Assembly (NCBI GenBank): GCA_025998955.1 | Contig: AP024676.1 | Coordinates: 4,400,001 to 4,464,000, forward strand | Reading direction: 5' to 3' | DNA from: Candidatus Roseilinea sp. | Lineage (GTDB): Bacteria > Chloroflexota > Anaerolineae > J036 > Brachytrichaceae | Length of the DNA stretch: 64,000 nt | Shown: positions 35,881 to 48,063 of the stretch, in pieces | Numbering within the stretch: the first letter of the stretch is position 1 | Layout of the letters: each line of letters begins with the position of its first letter | Made by a program: the position numbers and the translations under genes | The notes under the pieces: generated by a model | What the model was told of the DNA's origin: nothing | The model's input: the letters and a program-made list of their open reading frames with translations, nothing else | Database searches by the model: none

Positions 35881-36777
35881 TTCACCGGCCAGCGGCTAGA
35901 AGCCAGTGTTGGGCTATATGACTATCCCCTGCGGGGACCTCCGCTGCGCTCCGGCAACGCGTGCTATTACTCGCCGTTGTTCGGCCGCTTCCTCTCGCCG
36001 GACAGCAGCGTGCCGCGGCCGGACGACCCGCAGGCGCTGAATCGGTATGCGTATGCGCGCAATTCGCCGCTGGTGCGCATTGACCCCAGTGGGCACGCAG
36101 ACTGTGCCGCAAACGACCAAACCTGCTGGGAGAGTCGTGGATACTTCTGGGATGGGAAGACGTATGTATTCAGGAGGGGACAAGCACGCTTCCGATCTCT
36201 TCATGACTTGAACAGGTTGCTACGCGAGTCTGGATTCAGACCAGTCGAGCAACTTGACAAGGCATCCGTAATTCTCGGTCAGACTATAGCTGACATCGCC
36301 TACAAGGTCGGAGGAGTAGACCGTCTGAAGCAACTGGTGGGAGGTGGCGAGATCGTGGGTGAAGTTGTGTTGATGCCTTTTGGGTTTGAAGTTAACTGCA
36401 TTAGATGCGATGCTATCTCCAAAGCGTCACGCAGTGATTTCGTGGCCTACGGCAATCTCAGTCGGGAAGGACAAAGGATTCTGAATCCTGAAAGCCTGCG
36501 GGCTGTGATCGCTCACGAAATCGGACACGTGATCAACTACAACACTCCATATCGCCCAACAGGCGTGTTTGAGATCATCAGCGCATTCTTCTCTCCACGC
36601 TTGCAAGACTGGTTACCCGATAGACCGAGCCGCAGCAGCTCGTCTCCGCATGGCACAGATCCTCACGACGAAGCTTTCGCATATGCCTTTGCAGCGTGGG
36701 TATACGACGATCCATCTCTTACGAGGCGAAACGCTGATTTCTTGGCCTCGCAGCTTCAGGTGCACAAATCGAAATGA
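35881..36777 (+). CDS. Orphan RHS tip, module 7, with HExxH metallopeptidase domain
   Basis: RHS core from ~35881 (FTGQRLEASVGLYDY, then the 30-bp insert, SPLFGRFLSPDSSVPRPDD, YARNSPLVRIDPSGHADC). The frame is open upstream without a start; TTG 35977 is the first candidate. The C-terminal ~220 residues include SLRAVIAHEIGHVINYNT, a zincin HExxH motif, and DPHDEAFAYAFAAWVYDD, which could supply the third ligand. It is a predicted zinc metallopeptidase different in sequence from that of module 3. The end overlaps the next gene by the ATGA tetranucleotide, so tip and downstream lipoprotein would be translated together. Confidence 0.78.
   Translation, partial: FTGQRLEASVGLYDYPLRGPPLRSGNACYYSPLFGRFLSPDSSVPRPDDPQALNRYAYARNSPLVRIDPSGHADCAANDQTCWESRGYFWDGKTYVFRRGQARFRSLHDLNRLLRESGFRPVEQLDKASVILGQTIADIAYKVGGVDRLKQLVGGGEIVGEVVLMPFGFEVNCIRCDAISKASRSDFVAYGNLSREGQRILNPESLRAVIAHEIGHVINYNTPYRPTGVFEIISAFFSPRLQDWLPDRPSRSSSSPHGTDPHDEAFAYAFAAWVYDDPSLTRRNADFLASQLQVHKSK
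35926..35955. repeat. 30-bp in-frame insert PLRGPPLRSG in RHS core (copy 2)
   Basis: Identical in sequence and position to 31646-31675; here within module 7. Confidence 0.7.
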
Positions 36778-37430
36778 GCAGACCACTCGGTGTATTCCTT
36801 GTCGCTCTGATTACCGCTTTAGCAGGATGCGCTAATGAGCGTCATCTTCGATGCGATGATCTGCGTGAATTGAGGACGCTCGATTTGTTAGAAGACTCAG
36901 TTGAACCCGATGAAGCTCTGAAATGGCTGATGAAAGGCCAAGGAGCAAATTGGGGGCATCGAAATAGAACGGACTACATTGATGGAGCAGTAGCATATTC
37001 TTGGGAATATACGTGGGGCAGATACACAATCTACCTGGGCAAGCAAGGAAAGCGATTTATCAGTCTACAGCCCAACGCTAACGTGAAATTCACCATCAGT
37101 GATGCTGTTAGGTGTTTTGGTCAACCGACACACTATCAAGCCTATTACCAACTCAAGGCCGATGTCTACATTTTCGAGTTCAATCTATGGTATCCAGCAA
37201 CAGGCACAGTGGTAGTTCATAGATTCACGAGTAATGAACTCGAAGATGTAAGCCTGAGCGGACATTTTAAGGTGAACGAGATTGTTTATGTCAGACCGGG
37301 AGGGTTTGAGATGATGATGCGTAGTTTTAAGGCGTTGGAATGGTTTGGCGACGATGGTCAGAAGGCTTTGTCAGTGCTGAAACCTTGGCCGGGCGATTTT
37401 GGCTCCTTGAAGGTAAACGTAGTTCGCTGA
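36774..37430 (+). CDS. Lipoprotein, candidate immunity protein of module 7
   Basis: A 218-residue protein with a clear lipoprotein signal (PLGVFLVALITALAGC, lipobox LAGC). The mature part (CANERHLRCDDLRELRTLDL onward) contains FISLQPNANVKFTISDAVRC and FEFNLWYPATGTVVVH; not recognised. ATG 36774 overlaps the stop of the HExxH tip (ATGA), the tightest coupling in the locus. A surface-tethered immunity protein would be logical if the metallopeptidase acts on the outside of the target cell (inference). Confidence 0.72.
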   Translation: MSRPLGVFLVALITALAGCANERHLRCDDLRELRTLDLLEDSVEPDEALKWLMKGQGANWGHRNRTDYIDGAVAYSWEYTWGRYTIYLGKQGKRFISLQPNANVKFTISDAVRCFGQPTHYQAYYQLKADVYIFEFNLWYPATGTVVVHRFTSNELEDVSLSGHFKVNEIVYVRPGGFEMMMRSFKALEWFGDDGQKALSVLKPWPGDFGSLKVNVVR

Positions 37431-37476
37431 TCAGCGAAGTAATGCATGACTACTGGCGCAGCTCACTCGGGCCGCG

Positions 37477-37518
37477 CGGTTCCTCTCGCCGGACAGCAGC
37501 GTGCCGCGGCCGGACGAC
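37477..37518 (+). pseudogene. RHS core remnant, module 8
   Basis: Fourteen codons of RHS core (RFLSPDSSVPRPDD) survive just after the module-7 lipoprotein, with no tip or downstream gene. It marks the 3' edge of the RHS locus and suggests decay or deletion of a further module. Confidence 0.75.
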
Positions 37519-37734
37519 CGATTCTGTGCGCGGTAGATGGCTTCAAGTCGTATGTGACGGTGATCCGGCAAGTCTATTGAGGAGCTACTCCGTTTCAGAC
37601 TCAAGCGCGAGTAGCTCCACGTCATCTTGCAGTCCTACCCGTTCGCTCTATCCCATAGAAAAGATGCACCCCACTAACGCCACCAACCCCACCAACCACC
37701 AACCGGGTCGGGCGTATAATCATTTACACAAGCC

Positions 37735-38030
37735 AAAGCGACGAGCGGAACACGCATTGCGCAGCGCAGTTTTCAGCGAGCCGTTGTTGGGTGAGAGTGA
37801 TGGCAACCAGCGGCGCAAGTGCACCCTCCGCGAGCGTTGGCCGAGCCAGCAAGGCCAGCCGGGTTCGCCCGTTAGCGCGACAAAAGGTGGTCAGTTAGTA
37901 ATTGGTCACGGGTGATCGGCGCCGATCATCCACACCAAATTACCCGTTACCGGTTACCAACTGCCGAAATTGGGTGGAACCGCGAGATCGAACGCCTCTC
38001 GCCCCATGGTGGGCCGGGGGCGTTTTCAGT
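37735..38030 (+). promoter_or_regulatory. T-box riboswitch leader of thrS
   Basis: The conserved T-box sequence GGGTGGAACCGCG is present at 37972-37984, followed by a terminator hairpin. The upstream ~240 nt (from ~37735) would form stem I; an ACC triplet at 37823-37825 is a possible threonine specifier, but this is not proven. A TATAAT hexamer at 37715-37720 could be the -10 of its promoter, although the -35 is poor. The leader senses uncharged tRNA-Thr and permits read-through into thrS. Apart from the RHS remnant and this leader, 37431-38077 holds no gene. Confidence 0.9.
37991..38026 (+). terminator. T-box terminator hairpin before thrS
   Basis: AACGCC (37991-37996) pairs with GGCGTT (38019-38024), with further GC pairing inside (TCGCCCC with GGCCGGG-type pairs), followed by T residues. 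It is the expected alternative to the T-box antiterminator. Confidence 0.75.
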
Positions 38031-38077
38031 TGTGGGTGCGCACGATGTCGAACCCGTAGTGTGAGTGAGAATCAAAC

Positions 38078-39964
38078 ATGTCGCAGATAGCCAACTCTCC
38101 TTCGGAAGAAATGATCGTCTTCGGCAAGGGCAAACGAATGCCCTTGTCGCTCTACAAGCTGCGTCACTCGCTGGCGCACGTCATGGCGCAAGCGGTGACC
38201 GAGCTCTTCCCCGAGGCCAAGCCGACTATCGGCCCGCCGGTGGAGAACGGCTTCTACTACGACTTCCACACGCCCAAGCCGTTCACGCCCGAAGACCTCG
38301 CACGGATCGAGGCGCGCATGCGCGAGATCGTGAACAAGCACGTGGACTTCGTGCGCCGCGAGGTGAGCGAGGCCGAGGCGCGCGAGCTGTTCAAGGCCAA
38401 TCCGTTCAAGCTAGAGCTGATTGACGGATTGGCGCAGGGGGTGGCAGATGATATGGGCGAGCAAGCCGACGCCCAACTCCCGATTCCCGATTCATCCAAA
38501 GGAAGTCGAGAGTCAGGAGTGATTACCGTTTACACCCAAGACACCTTCACCGACCTGTGCCGCGGGCCGCATGTGACCAACACGCGCGAGATCAACCCCG
38601 ACGCTTTCAAGCTATCGCAAAGCAGCGGCGCGTATTGGCGCGGCGACGAGCGCCGGCCGATGCTGCAGCGCATCTATGGTCTGGCCTTCGACACCCCAGA
38701 GGAGCTGCAGCAGTATCTACACATGCAAGAAGAAGCGCGCAAGCGCGACCACCGAAAGCTGGGCGCGGAGCTGGAGATCTTCCTCTTCGATGACGAAGTC
38801 GGCCCGGGCCTGCCACTGTGGCAGCCCAACGGCGGCGTCATCATCGAGCAACTCGAAGCGCTGGCCAAGAAAGTAGAGGAAGAAGCCGGCTACGAACGCG
38901 TGAAGACGCCCCATGTGACCAAAGAAGACCTCTTCCTGCGCAGTGGCCACCTGCCGTATTACGCCGAAAGCATGTACCCGCCGATGACGCTGGAGGACGG
39001 CCAGAAGTATTACCTGAAGCCGATGAACTGCCCGTTCCACCACAAGATCTATGCTGCCAAGCCGCGCAGCTATCGCGACCTACCGCTCCGGCTAGCGGAA
39101 TACGGCACGTGCTATCGCTACGAGCAAAGCGGCGAGCTGTTCGGCTTGATGCGTGTGCGCTCGATGCAGATGAACGACGCACACATTTACTGCACCGAGG
39201 AGCAGTTCGAGGGTGAGTTCCTCGGCGTGGTCAACCTATACCTGAAGTACTTCAAGATCTTCGGCATCGAGAAATACGTCATGCGCCTAAGCCTGCACGG
39301 CGACGCGGGCCTGGGCAAGAAATATGTGGACAACAAACCGCTCTGGCTGAAGACGGAAGACATGGTGCGGCGCGCGATGCGCGATGGGAACGTGCCGTTC
39401 TACGAGGCCGAGGATGAAGCTGCCTTCTACGGCCCGAAGATTGACGTGCAAATCTTCAGCGCCATCGGCCGCGAGTTTACCCTGGCGACCAACCAGGTGG
39501 ATTTCGCCGTGCCGCCGCGCTTCAACCTGACCTACACGGACAAAGACGGCCAGGAGAAGACGCCGCTTTGCCTGCACCGTGCGCCATTGGGCACGCACGA
39601 GCGCTTCATCGGCTTTCTGATCGAGCATTTCGCCGGCGCCTTCCCGCTGTGGCTTGCGCCGGTTCAAGCGATGCTCATCCCAATTGCCGATCGCCATGTA
39701 GACTACTGCCGCGGCGTGGAGAAGCAGCTGCGCGCCTGTGGCATCCGCGCGCGGGTGGACGATGGCCCTGACCGCATGCAGAACAAGATCCGCAAGGCAC
39801 AGAGCATGAAGATCCCGTATATGCTCGTCGTGGGCGACAAGGAGGCACAGGCCGAAGCGGTCGCCGTCCGGCTGCGCACCGGCGAAGACCTCAAGGCGAT
39901 GCCGGTCGGCCAGTTCATCGCGCGGGCCAAGGGGCTGATCGAAGCCTATGCTCTGACGCTGTGA
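38078..39964 (+). CDS. thrS: Threonyl-tRNA synthetase
   Basis: A 628-residue class II synthetase that charges tRNA-Thr. The editing domain is present: HSLAHVMAQAV and DLCRGPHVTNT with the zinc/His-Cys editing residues. The catalytic core has FLRSGHLPYYAESMYPPM, LKPMNCPFHHKIY (motif-2 region with Cys of the Zn site), RVRSMQMNDAHIYC, and CLHRAPLGTHERFIGFLIEH (motif 3). An anticodon-binding domain ends the protein. There is no N-terminal TGS domain; the protein starts almost directly in the editing domain. A short palindromic element encodes an extra segment (QLPIPDSSKGSRESGV, ~residues 133-149) inside the editing domain. Controlled by the T-box leader. Confidence 0.96.
   Translation: MSQIANSPSEEMIVFGKGKRMPLSLYKLRHSLAHVMAQAVTELFPEAKPTIGPPVENGFYYDFHTPKPFTPEDLARIEARMREIVNKHVDFVRREVSEAEARELFKANPFKLELIDGLAQGVADDMGEQADAQLPIPDSSKGSRESGVITVYTQDTFTDLCRGPHVTNTREINPDAFKLSQSSGAYWRGDERRPMLQRIYGLAFDTPEELQQYLHMQEEARKRDHRKLGAELEIFLFDDEVGPGLPLWQPNGGVIIEQLEALAKKVEEEAGYERVKTPHVTKEDLFLRSGHLPYYAESMYPPMTLEDGQKYYLKPMNCPFHHKIYAAKPRSYRDLPLRLAEYGTCYRYEQSGELFGLMRVRSMQMNDAHIYCTEEQFEGEFLGVVNLYLKYFKIFGIEKYVMRLSLHGDAGLGKKYVDNKPLWLKTEDMVRRAMRDGNVPFYEAEDEAAFYGPKIDVQIFSAIGREFTLATNQVDFAVPPRFNLTYTDKDGQEKTPLCLHRAPLGTHERFIGFLIEHFAGAFPLWLAPVQAMLIPIADRHVDYCRGVEKQLRACGIRARVDDGPDRMQNKIRKAQSMKIPYMLVVGDKEAQAEAVAVRLRTGEDLKAMPVGQFIARAKGLIEAYALTL
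38476..38520. repeat. Palindromic element inserted in frame in thrS
   Basis: ACTCCCGATTCCCGA (38476-38490) pairs with TCGAGAGTCAGGAGT (38506-38520) over 15 positions, 12 Watson-Crick and 3 G-U. The loop contains ATCCAA. The encoded residues replace a short loop between the Cys/His segments of the editing domain. Similar in character to the element in the YfhO fusion gene. Confidence 0.7.
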
Positions 39965-40243
39965 ACGGGATTGACCCGGGAGGCGATGCCGTGAGACGGA
40001 GCGCGCCGGCAAATCGTGGCCGACTCGATGATGGCCTTCGCGCGCTCAAGGGTGCCTTCGTCCAAGGGAGCAAAGCGCAGACGTTAGGGAGCATGCGCTC
40101 TGCGCCCTGGGGCACAAGTCCGTAGTGCGCCGTTGCCGATACATCATAGGGCACGGACTCTGTTCCGCGCCCTACCGCGCGACGCTTTTGCCCTATATGC
40201 GAATGCACCCTACGCTGAACGCTGAAACGCTGAAACGGGGGTC
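39965..40243. other. Non-coding stretch between thrS and the rpoB promoter
   Basis: No credible gene. The only structure noted is a small tandem repeat of CGCTGAA (three copies, 40213-40236) just upstream of the promoter. Confidence 0.6.
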
Positions 40244-40271
40244 TTGACGCGTCACCCGCACTGCGTATAAT
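40244..40271 (+). promoter_or_regulatory. Strong sigma-70-type promoter of rpoB
   Basis: TTGACG (40244-40249) and a perfect TATAAT (40266-40271) with a 16-bp spacer. The transcript start would be near 40278, leaving a ~160-nt leader before rpoB. Confidence 0.8.
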
Positions 40272-40306
40272 TCCGACCATCAAAAAGAGGCAGTTCAAGA
40301 GATATA

Positions 40307-40330
40307 GGCGACTAGGATCCCCTGGTCGCC
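40307..40330 (+). promoter_or_regulatory. Hairpin in the rpoB leader
   Basis: GGCGACTAGG (40307-40316) and CCTGGTCGCC (40321-40330) form a 10-bp stem with one G-U and a 4-nt loop. It lies ~30 nt after the predicted transcript start and could stabilise the mRNA or take part in feedback control of rpoB. Confidence 0.55.
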
Positions 40331-40436
40331 TTAAGTTCGTCTCTCGTGACTGTCGCCATGCATGTAAAACGCATCCGATCGTGGATGCAGGTTCAGTTGC
40401 CCTGACGATGGCAAACGATTCAAGGATGGTAGATTG

Positions 40437-44354
<3,918 letters not shown>

Positions 44355-44379
44355 CCCGCCAGGTCATCGAATGGACTCG

Positions 44380-44423
44380 ACGAACGCGCCACGCGCTCTT
44401 GCACGTGGCGCGTTCGTTTGTTG
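44380..44423 (+). terminator. Rho-independent terminator of rpoB
   Basis: A perfect 14-bp stem, ACGAACGCGCCACG (44380-44393) with CGTGGCGCGTTCGT (44404-44417), a 10-nt loop and a following TTGTTG. It closes the rpoB transcript and shows that rpoC is not co-transcribed. Confidence 0.9.
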
Positions 44424-44436
44424 CCAATCCACCATC

Positions 44437-46095
44437 GTGATCCGACACTTCCTCGCAACCCTCTTGATAGTCGCATTCACCTCCCCACCCGCCGTCCACG
44501 GCAAAACGGACGCCGTGGCGCACCGCGTCGAGGCGCTCATGGCGACGATGACGACCGAGCAGAAAGTCGGCCAGCTCTTCCTGGTGGCATTCTCCGGCGC
44601 GCAGGTGTCGCGCTCGCTCAAGCGCATGATCGAGCGCTATCACATCGGCGGTGTGGTGTTGTTCGAGAGCGCCGGCAACATCCGGAGCACCGGGCAGGTC
44701 GTCAAGCTGATCAACGACGCGCAAGCGCTGGCCAAGTCCAGCGGTGCGGGCATCCCCCTGTTCGTGGCCATAGACGAAGAAGGAGGCAAGGTGGCGCGCC
44801 TGCCGCGCATCGCGACGTGGTTCCCGTCGCAGATGGCACTGGGGGCGACCGGCTCCGAGGCGCATGCACGCGCGATGGCCCGTGCAGTGGCGGCGGAACT
44901 TCGCGCACTTGGCGTCAACATGAACCTTGCGCCGGTGCTCGACGTGAACGACAACCCAAACAACCCGGTGATCGGCACGCGCGCCTTCGGCTCCGATCCG
45001 GCGCTGGTGGCCAGGTTGGGCGCGGCGATGGTAGATGAGTATCGGTCGCAGGGCATCCTTGCAACCGTGAAGCACTTCCCCGGCCACGGCAGCACCGATG
45101 TGGATTCACATGCTGCCCTACCCGTCGTCAGCCGCACGCTGCAGTCGCTGATCGCGACCGACGTGCTCCCTTTCACCCGCGCCCGCGCCGACGCCGTCAT
45201 GACGGCGCATGTGCTGTATTCACGCCTCGACCCTGACGCGCCGGCGACCCTTTCGCCCAAGATCCTACATGGGCTGCTGCGCGAACGGTTGAGCTACGAC
45301 GGGTTGATCGTGAGCGACTCGCTGCTCATGGGCGCGCTCACCGGCCGCGCCCCGTTGAACGAAATCGCCGTGCGCGCCTTCGCAGCGGGCGTGGACGTGT
45401 TGGCCATCGGCGCCGACACCGGCTACACCCGGCTCGACCGGCGAACGACGTATCAGGCCGTGCTCGACGCGGTCAACGCCGATCCGGCGTTGCAGCGCCG
45501 GCTGGATGAGTCGGTGCGGCGCATCCTGACGGTCAAAGCGCGCTATGGCTTGCTCGATCACCAACCGGCCGATCCGCGCCAGGCCGCCGTCGTCTTAGGC
45601 GATCTTGCGCATCGCGCGACGGCCGATCGTATCGCCCGCGACAGCGTGACACAGGTGCGCGACGAAGACAGGCTCATCCCCATTCGCTCCGAGGCGAACG
45701 TGTGGTTAGTGCTGCCGGCTGCAGCCAACGATCTGGGCAGCCGGCTGCGCGCGTGTCATCGTAAGCTCACCGTGACGCGCATGCGTCAGAATCCGACGGC
45801 CGGGGAAGCGAAGTCGCTGGCCCGGCGCGCTGCGCGTTTCGACGTGGTGGTGCTGGCGACGATGAACGTGAACCAGCACCCCGGCCATGCATCGGTGGCA
45901 AAAGCCTTGGCTGCAGGCGCGACGCCGTTGATTGTGGTGGCGCTGCAAAGTCCGTATGACCTGTTGAGTCTCCCTGAGGTGAAGACCTACCTCACGGCGT
46001 TCGGCGACGTGCCCGCGTCGTTGCAGGCGCTCGCCGATGTGCTCTGTGGCAACGCCGAGGCCCGCGGGAAGCTGCCGGTGAAGCTTGCACCGTAG
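44437..46095 (+). CDS. Glycoside hydrolase family 3, beta-N-acetylhexosaminidase-like, secreted
   Basis: About 552 residues. GTG 44437 starts a signal peptide (VIRHFLATLLIVAFTSPPAV HG); an in-frame ATG at 44371 is rejected because the rpoB terminator lies between. GH3 features are clear: VGQLFLVAF, LFVAIDEEGGKVARLP, NLAPVLDVNDNPNNPVIGTR, KHFPGHGSTDVDSH (the His-Asp dyad typical of NagZ-type enzymes) and LIVSDSLLMGAL with the nucleophile Asp. A C-terminal (alpha/beta) domain follows. NagZ-type GH3 enzymes release N-acetylglucosamine from peptidoglycan fragments or chitin. It probably acts outside the cell in cell-wall recycling or nutrient use. Confidence 0.88.
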   Translation: MIRHFLATLLIVAFTSPPAVHGKTDAVAHRVEALMATMTTEQKVGQLFLVAFSGAQVSRSLKRMIERYHIGGVVLFESAGNIRSTGQVVKLINDAQALAKSSGAGIPLFVAIDEEGGKVARLPRIATWFPSQMALGATGSEAHARAMARAVAAELRALGVNMNLAPVLDVNDNPNNPVIGTRAFGSDPALVARLGAAMVDEYRSQGILATVKHFPGHGSTDVDSHAALPVVSRTLQSLIATDVLPFTRARADAVMTAHVLYSRLDPDAPATLSPKILHGLLRERLSYDGLIVSDSLLMGALTGRAPLNEIAVRAFAAGVDVLAIGADTGYTRLDRRTTYQAVLDAVNADPALQRRLDESVRRILTVKARYGLLDHQPADPRQAAVVLGDLAHRATADRIARDSVTQVRDEDRLIPIRSEANVWLVLPAAANDLGSRLRACHRKLTVTRMRQNPTAGEAKSLARRAARFDVVVLATMNVNQHPGHASVAKALAAGATPLIVVALQSPYDLLSLPEVKTYLTAFGDVPASLQALADVLCGNAEARGKLPVKLAP

Positions 46096-46100
46096 GGGAT

Positions 46101-46646
46101 TCAGCGTTGCAGCCTGAGCAGTGCCAGTGCCATACAGGCAGCCCAGGGCATCAGCTTGAACTCGCCTGCGGCCAGTGCACGCGCGACCTCGGCCCGGCTG
46201 AGCAGGAGCAGCGTTTGCTCTTCCAAGTCGTCGGCGGCCACCTCGGCGACTTTGTGTGCGCCCAACGCCAGCCATAGATGCCCGACGCCTGCGCCGCGGT
46301 TGCCGTCCACCGGATAGCTGCCGAGGTGCAGCCACTCGCGCGCTGCATAGCCGGTTTCTTCGCGTAGCTCGCGCTTGGCGCAGTCGAGCGGGTCTTCGCC
46401 GGGTTCGAGGTATCCGCCGGCGGTGGCGAGCTTTGGGCCGTCCTTCACTGCATATTTCACCTGGCGGAAGCACAGAAATCGCTCGTCGTCGGTGACCGCG
46501 GCGACGTTGACGAAGTCGGGCGTGATCACCCACGGCCAGTCAGGGATCACCCGGCCGTCGGGCAGTTCGACCTCGTGGTGCTCCAGCGTAATCCAGGGTG
46601 GCTGGGCAAACAACGTGCGCCGCGCGCGCGTCTTCCAGGAGCGCAT
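46101..46646 (-). CDS. Nudix hydrolase, ADP-ribose pyrophosphatase-like
   Basis: A 181-residue protein with a complete Nudix box GGYLEPGEDPLDCAKREL-REETGY, the Mg-binding catalytic helix that cleaves nucleoside diphosphates linked to another moiety. The beta-sheet frame around it (HHEVELPDGRVIPDWPWVIT) is like ADP-ribose or NDP-sugar pyrophosphatases. It is the last gene of a minus-strand run, 31 bp after the aminotransferase start region. Substrate not determined. Confidence 0.88.
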   Translation of the reverse strand: MRSWKTRARRTLFAQPPWITLEHHEVELPDGRVIPDWPWVITPDFVNVAAVTDDERFLCFRQVKYAVKDGPKLATAGGYLEPGEDPLDCAKRELREETGYAAREWLHLGSYPVDGNRGAGVGHLWLALGAHKVAEVAADDLEEQTLLLLSRAEVARALAAGEFKLMPWAACMALALLRLQR

Positions 46647-46677
46647 GGGAATACCGGTGCAGCGATTGCCGAACGTT

Positions 46678-48015
46678 TCATTCCACGACGAACTCGTCGG
46701 CGATCTCTAGGGCGCGATCCACAATCTCTAAACCTTCGAGCAACTCTTCTTTCGTGATGCACAGCGGTGGATTGACGAAGAAGTTGTTCCAACGGATGAA
46801 GGTGAACAGGCCGTTGTCGTTGAAAAACTTCTTGATTAGGTTCATCACATGCATCTCGTCACCTTTGGCGTTGTAGGGCACCATCGGCTCTTTGGTATGG
46901 CGGTTCTTCACCAGCTCGAAGATGCTGAACAGGCCGATGTGGCGTACGTCACCCACCGATGGGTGCTTGGCCTTGAGCTTGTCCTCTTCCTTGGCCAGCA
47001 ACTTGCCCATCTCTGCCGCGCGCTCGATCAGGTTGTCTTCCTTATAGACGTTGATGCAGGCGATGGCTGCGGCGCAGCTCAGCGCATGGCCGCCGTAGGT
47101 CAGGCCGGCCCAGAGCACATGATCCTCGAAGTACTCGCCGATCTCTTCGGACACGATGCAGTTGCCGAGCGGCGCATAGCTGCTGGTCAGCCCCTTGGCC
47201 ATGGTCATGATGTCGGGCGCGATGTCATAGTGCTCGCAGGCGAACCACTTGCCGGTGCGTCCAAAGCCACACATCACCTCGTCCAGGATGAGGAAGATGC
47301 CGTATTTGTCGCACAACTGGCGCAGGCCCTGGTAATACGCCTTGGTCGGGATGATGATGCCGTTCGTGCCGGTGACGGTCTCGACGAGGATGGCGGCGAT
47401 GGTGTGTGGCCCCTCGAATCGAATGATGTCTTCGGTCTGGTTCAGGCACTCGGCCATGAACTCGTCCTCGGAGATGTCCAGCCGACAGCGGTAATAGTAG
47501 GGGTCGGGGATGCGCACTACGCCGGGGATGCCCGGCTCGCTGGCCCAGCGACGCGGATCGCCGGTCAACGTCATCGAGCCGTAGGTGCCGCCGTGGTAGG
47601 AGCGATAGCGCGCCAGGATCTTGTGCTTGCCGCTCACCATGCGCGCGATCTTGACCGCGTTCTCGTTAGCCTCGCTGCCGCCTAGCGTGAAGAACGATTT
47701 CTTCAGGTTGCCGGGGGTAATCTCGGCCAACATCTGGCCCAGCCGACCGCGGGCTTCGGTCGCAGCATAGGGATTGGCGTAGGTCAGCTTGGCAGCCTGC
47801 TCCTGGATGGCGCGGATGACGCGCTCATCGCCGTGACCGATGTTCACACTCATCAACTGCGAGTTGAAGTCGAGGTAGCGTTTGCCGTCGGTCGTCCAAA
47901 AGTACACGCCCTTGGCGTGGTCAATCGGCATCGGCGTGAAGCCGCCTTGCTTGTTCCATTCGAACAACGTGTATTCCTTGTTGAGACGGATGACTTCTTC
48001 CGCGGTCAGTGCCAT
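46678..48015 (-). CDS. Class III PLP-dependent aminotransferase
   Basis: A 445-residue fold-type I aminotransferase. The Schiff-base Lys lies in DIMTMAKGLTSSYAPLGNCI; other conserved parts are FFTLGGSEANENAVKIARMV, RYRSYHGGTYGSM, and LILDEVMCGFGRTGKWFACE. The length and FEWNKQGGFTPMPIDHAKG start resemble omega-amino acid or taurine:2-oxoglutarate/pyruvate aminotransferases more than ornithine or glutamate semialdehyde enzymes. Ribosome binding site GGAG precedes ATG 48015. The amino donor is not evident from the neighbours. Confidence 0.85.
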   Translation of the reverse strand: MALTAEEVIRLNKEYTLFEWNKQGGFTPMPIDHAKGVYFWTTDGKRYLDFNSQLMSVNIGHGDERVIRAIQEQAAKLTYANPYAATEARGRLGQMLAEITPGNLKKSFFTLGGSEANENAVKIARMVSGKHKILARYRSYHGGTYGSMTLTGDPRRWASEPGIPGVVRIPDPYYYRCRLDISEDEFMAECLNQTEDIIRFEGPHTIAAILVETVTGTNGIIIPTKAYYQGLRQLCDKYGIFLILDEVMCGFGRTGKWFACEHYDIAPDIMTMAKGLTSSYAPLGNCIVSEEIGEYFEDHVLWAGLTYGGHALSCAAAIACINVYKEDNLIERAAEMGKLLAKEEDKLKAKHPSVGDVRHIGLFSIFELVKNRHTKEPMVPYNAKGDEMHVMNLIKKFFNDNGLFTFIRWNNFFVNPPLCITKEELLEGLEIVDRALEIADEFVVE

Positions 48016-48063
48016 GGTGACTCCAGATTCGTTTTCGTTGGGGGATGATTTATGCGGATTGTA

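Noticed and set aside
44371-44436. Upstream ATG start for the GH3 glycosidase
   Set aside because: It would run through the rpoB terminator hairpin, and the signal peptide begins at GTG 44437.
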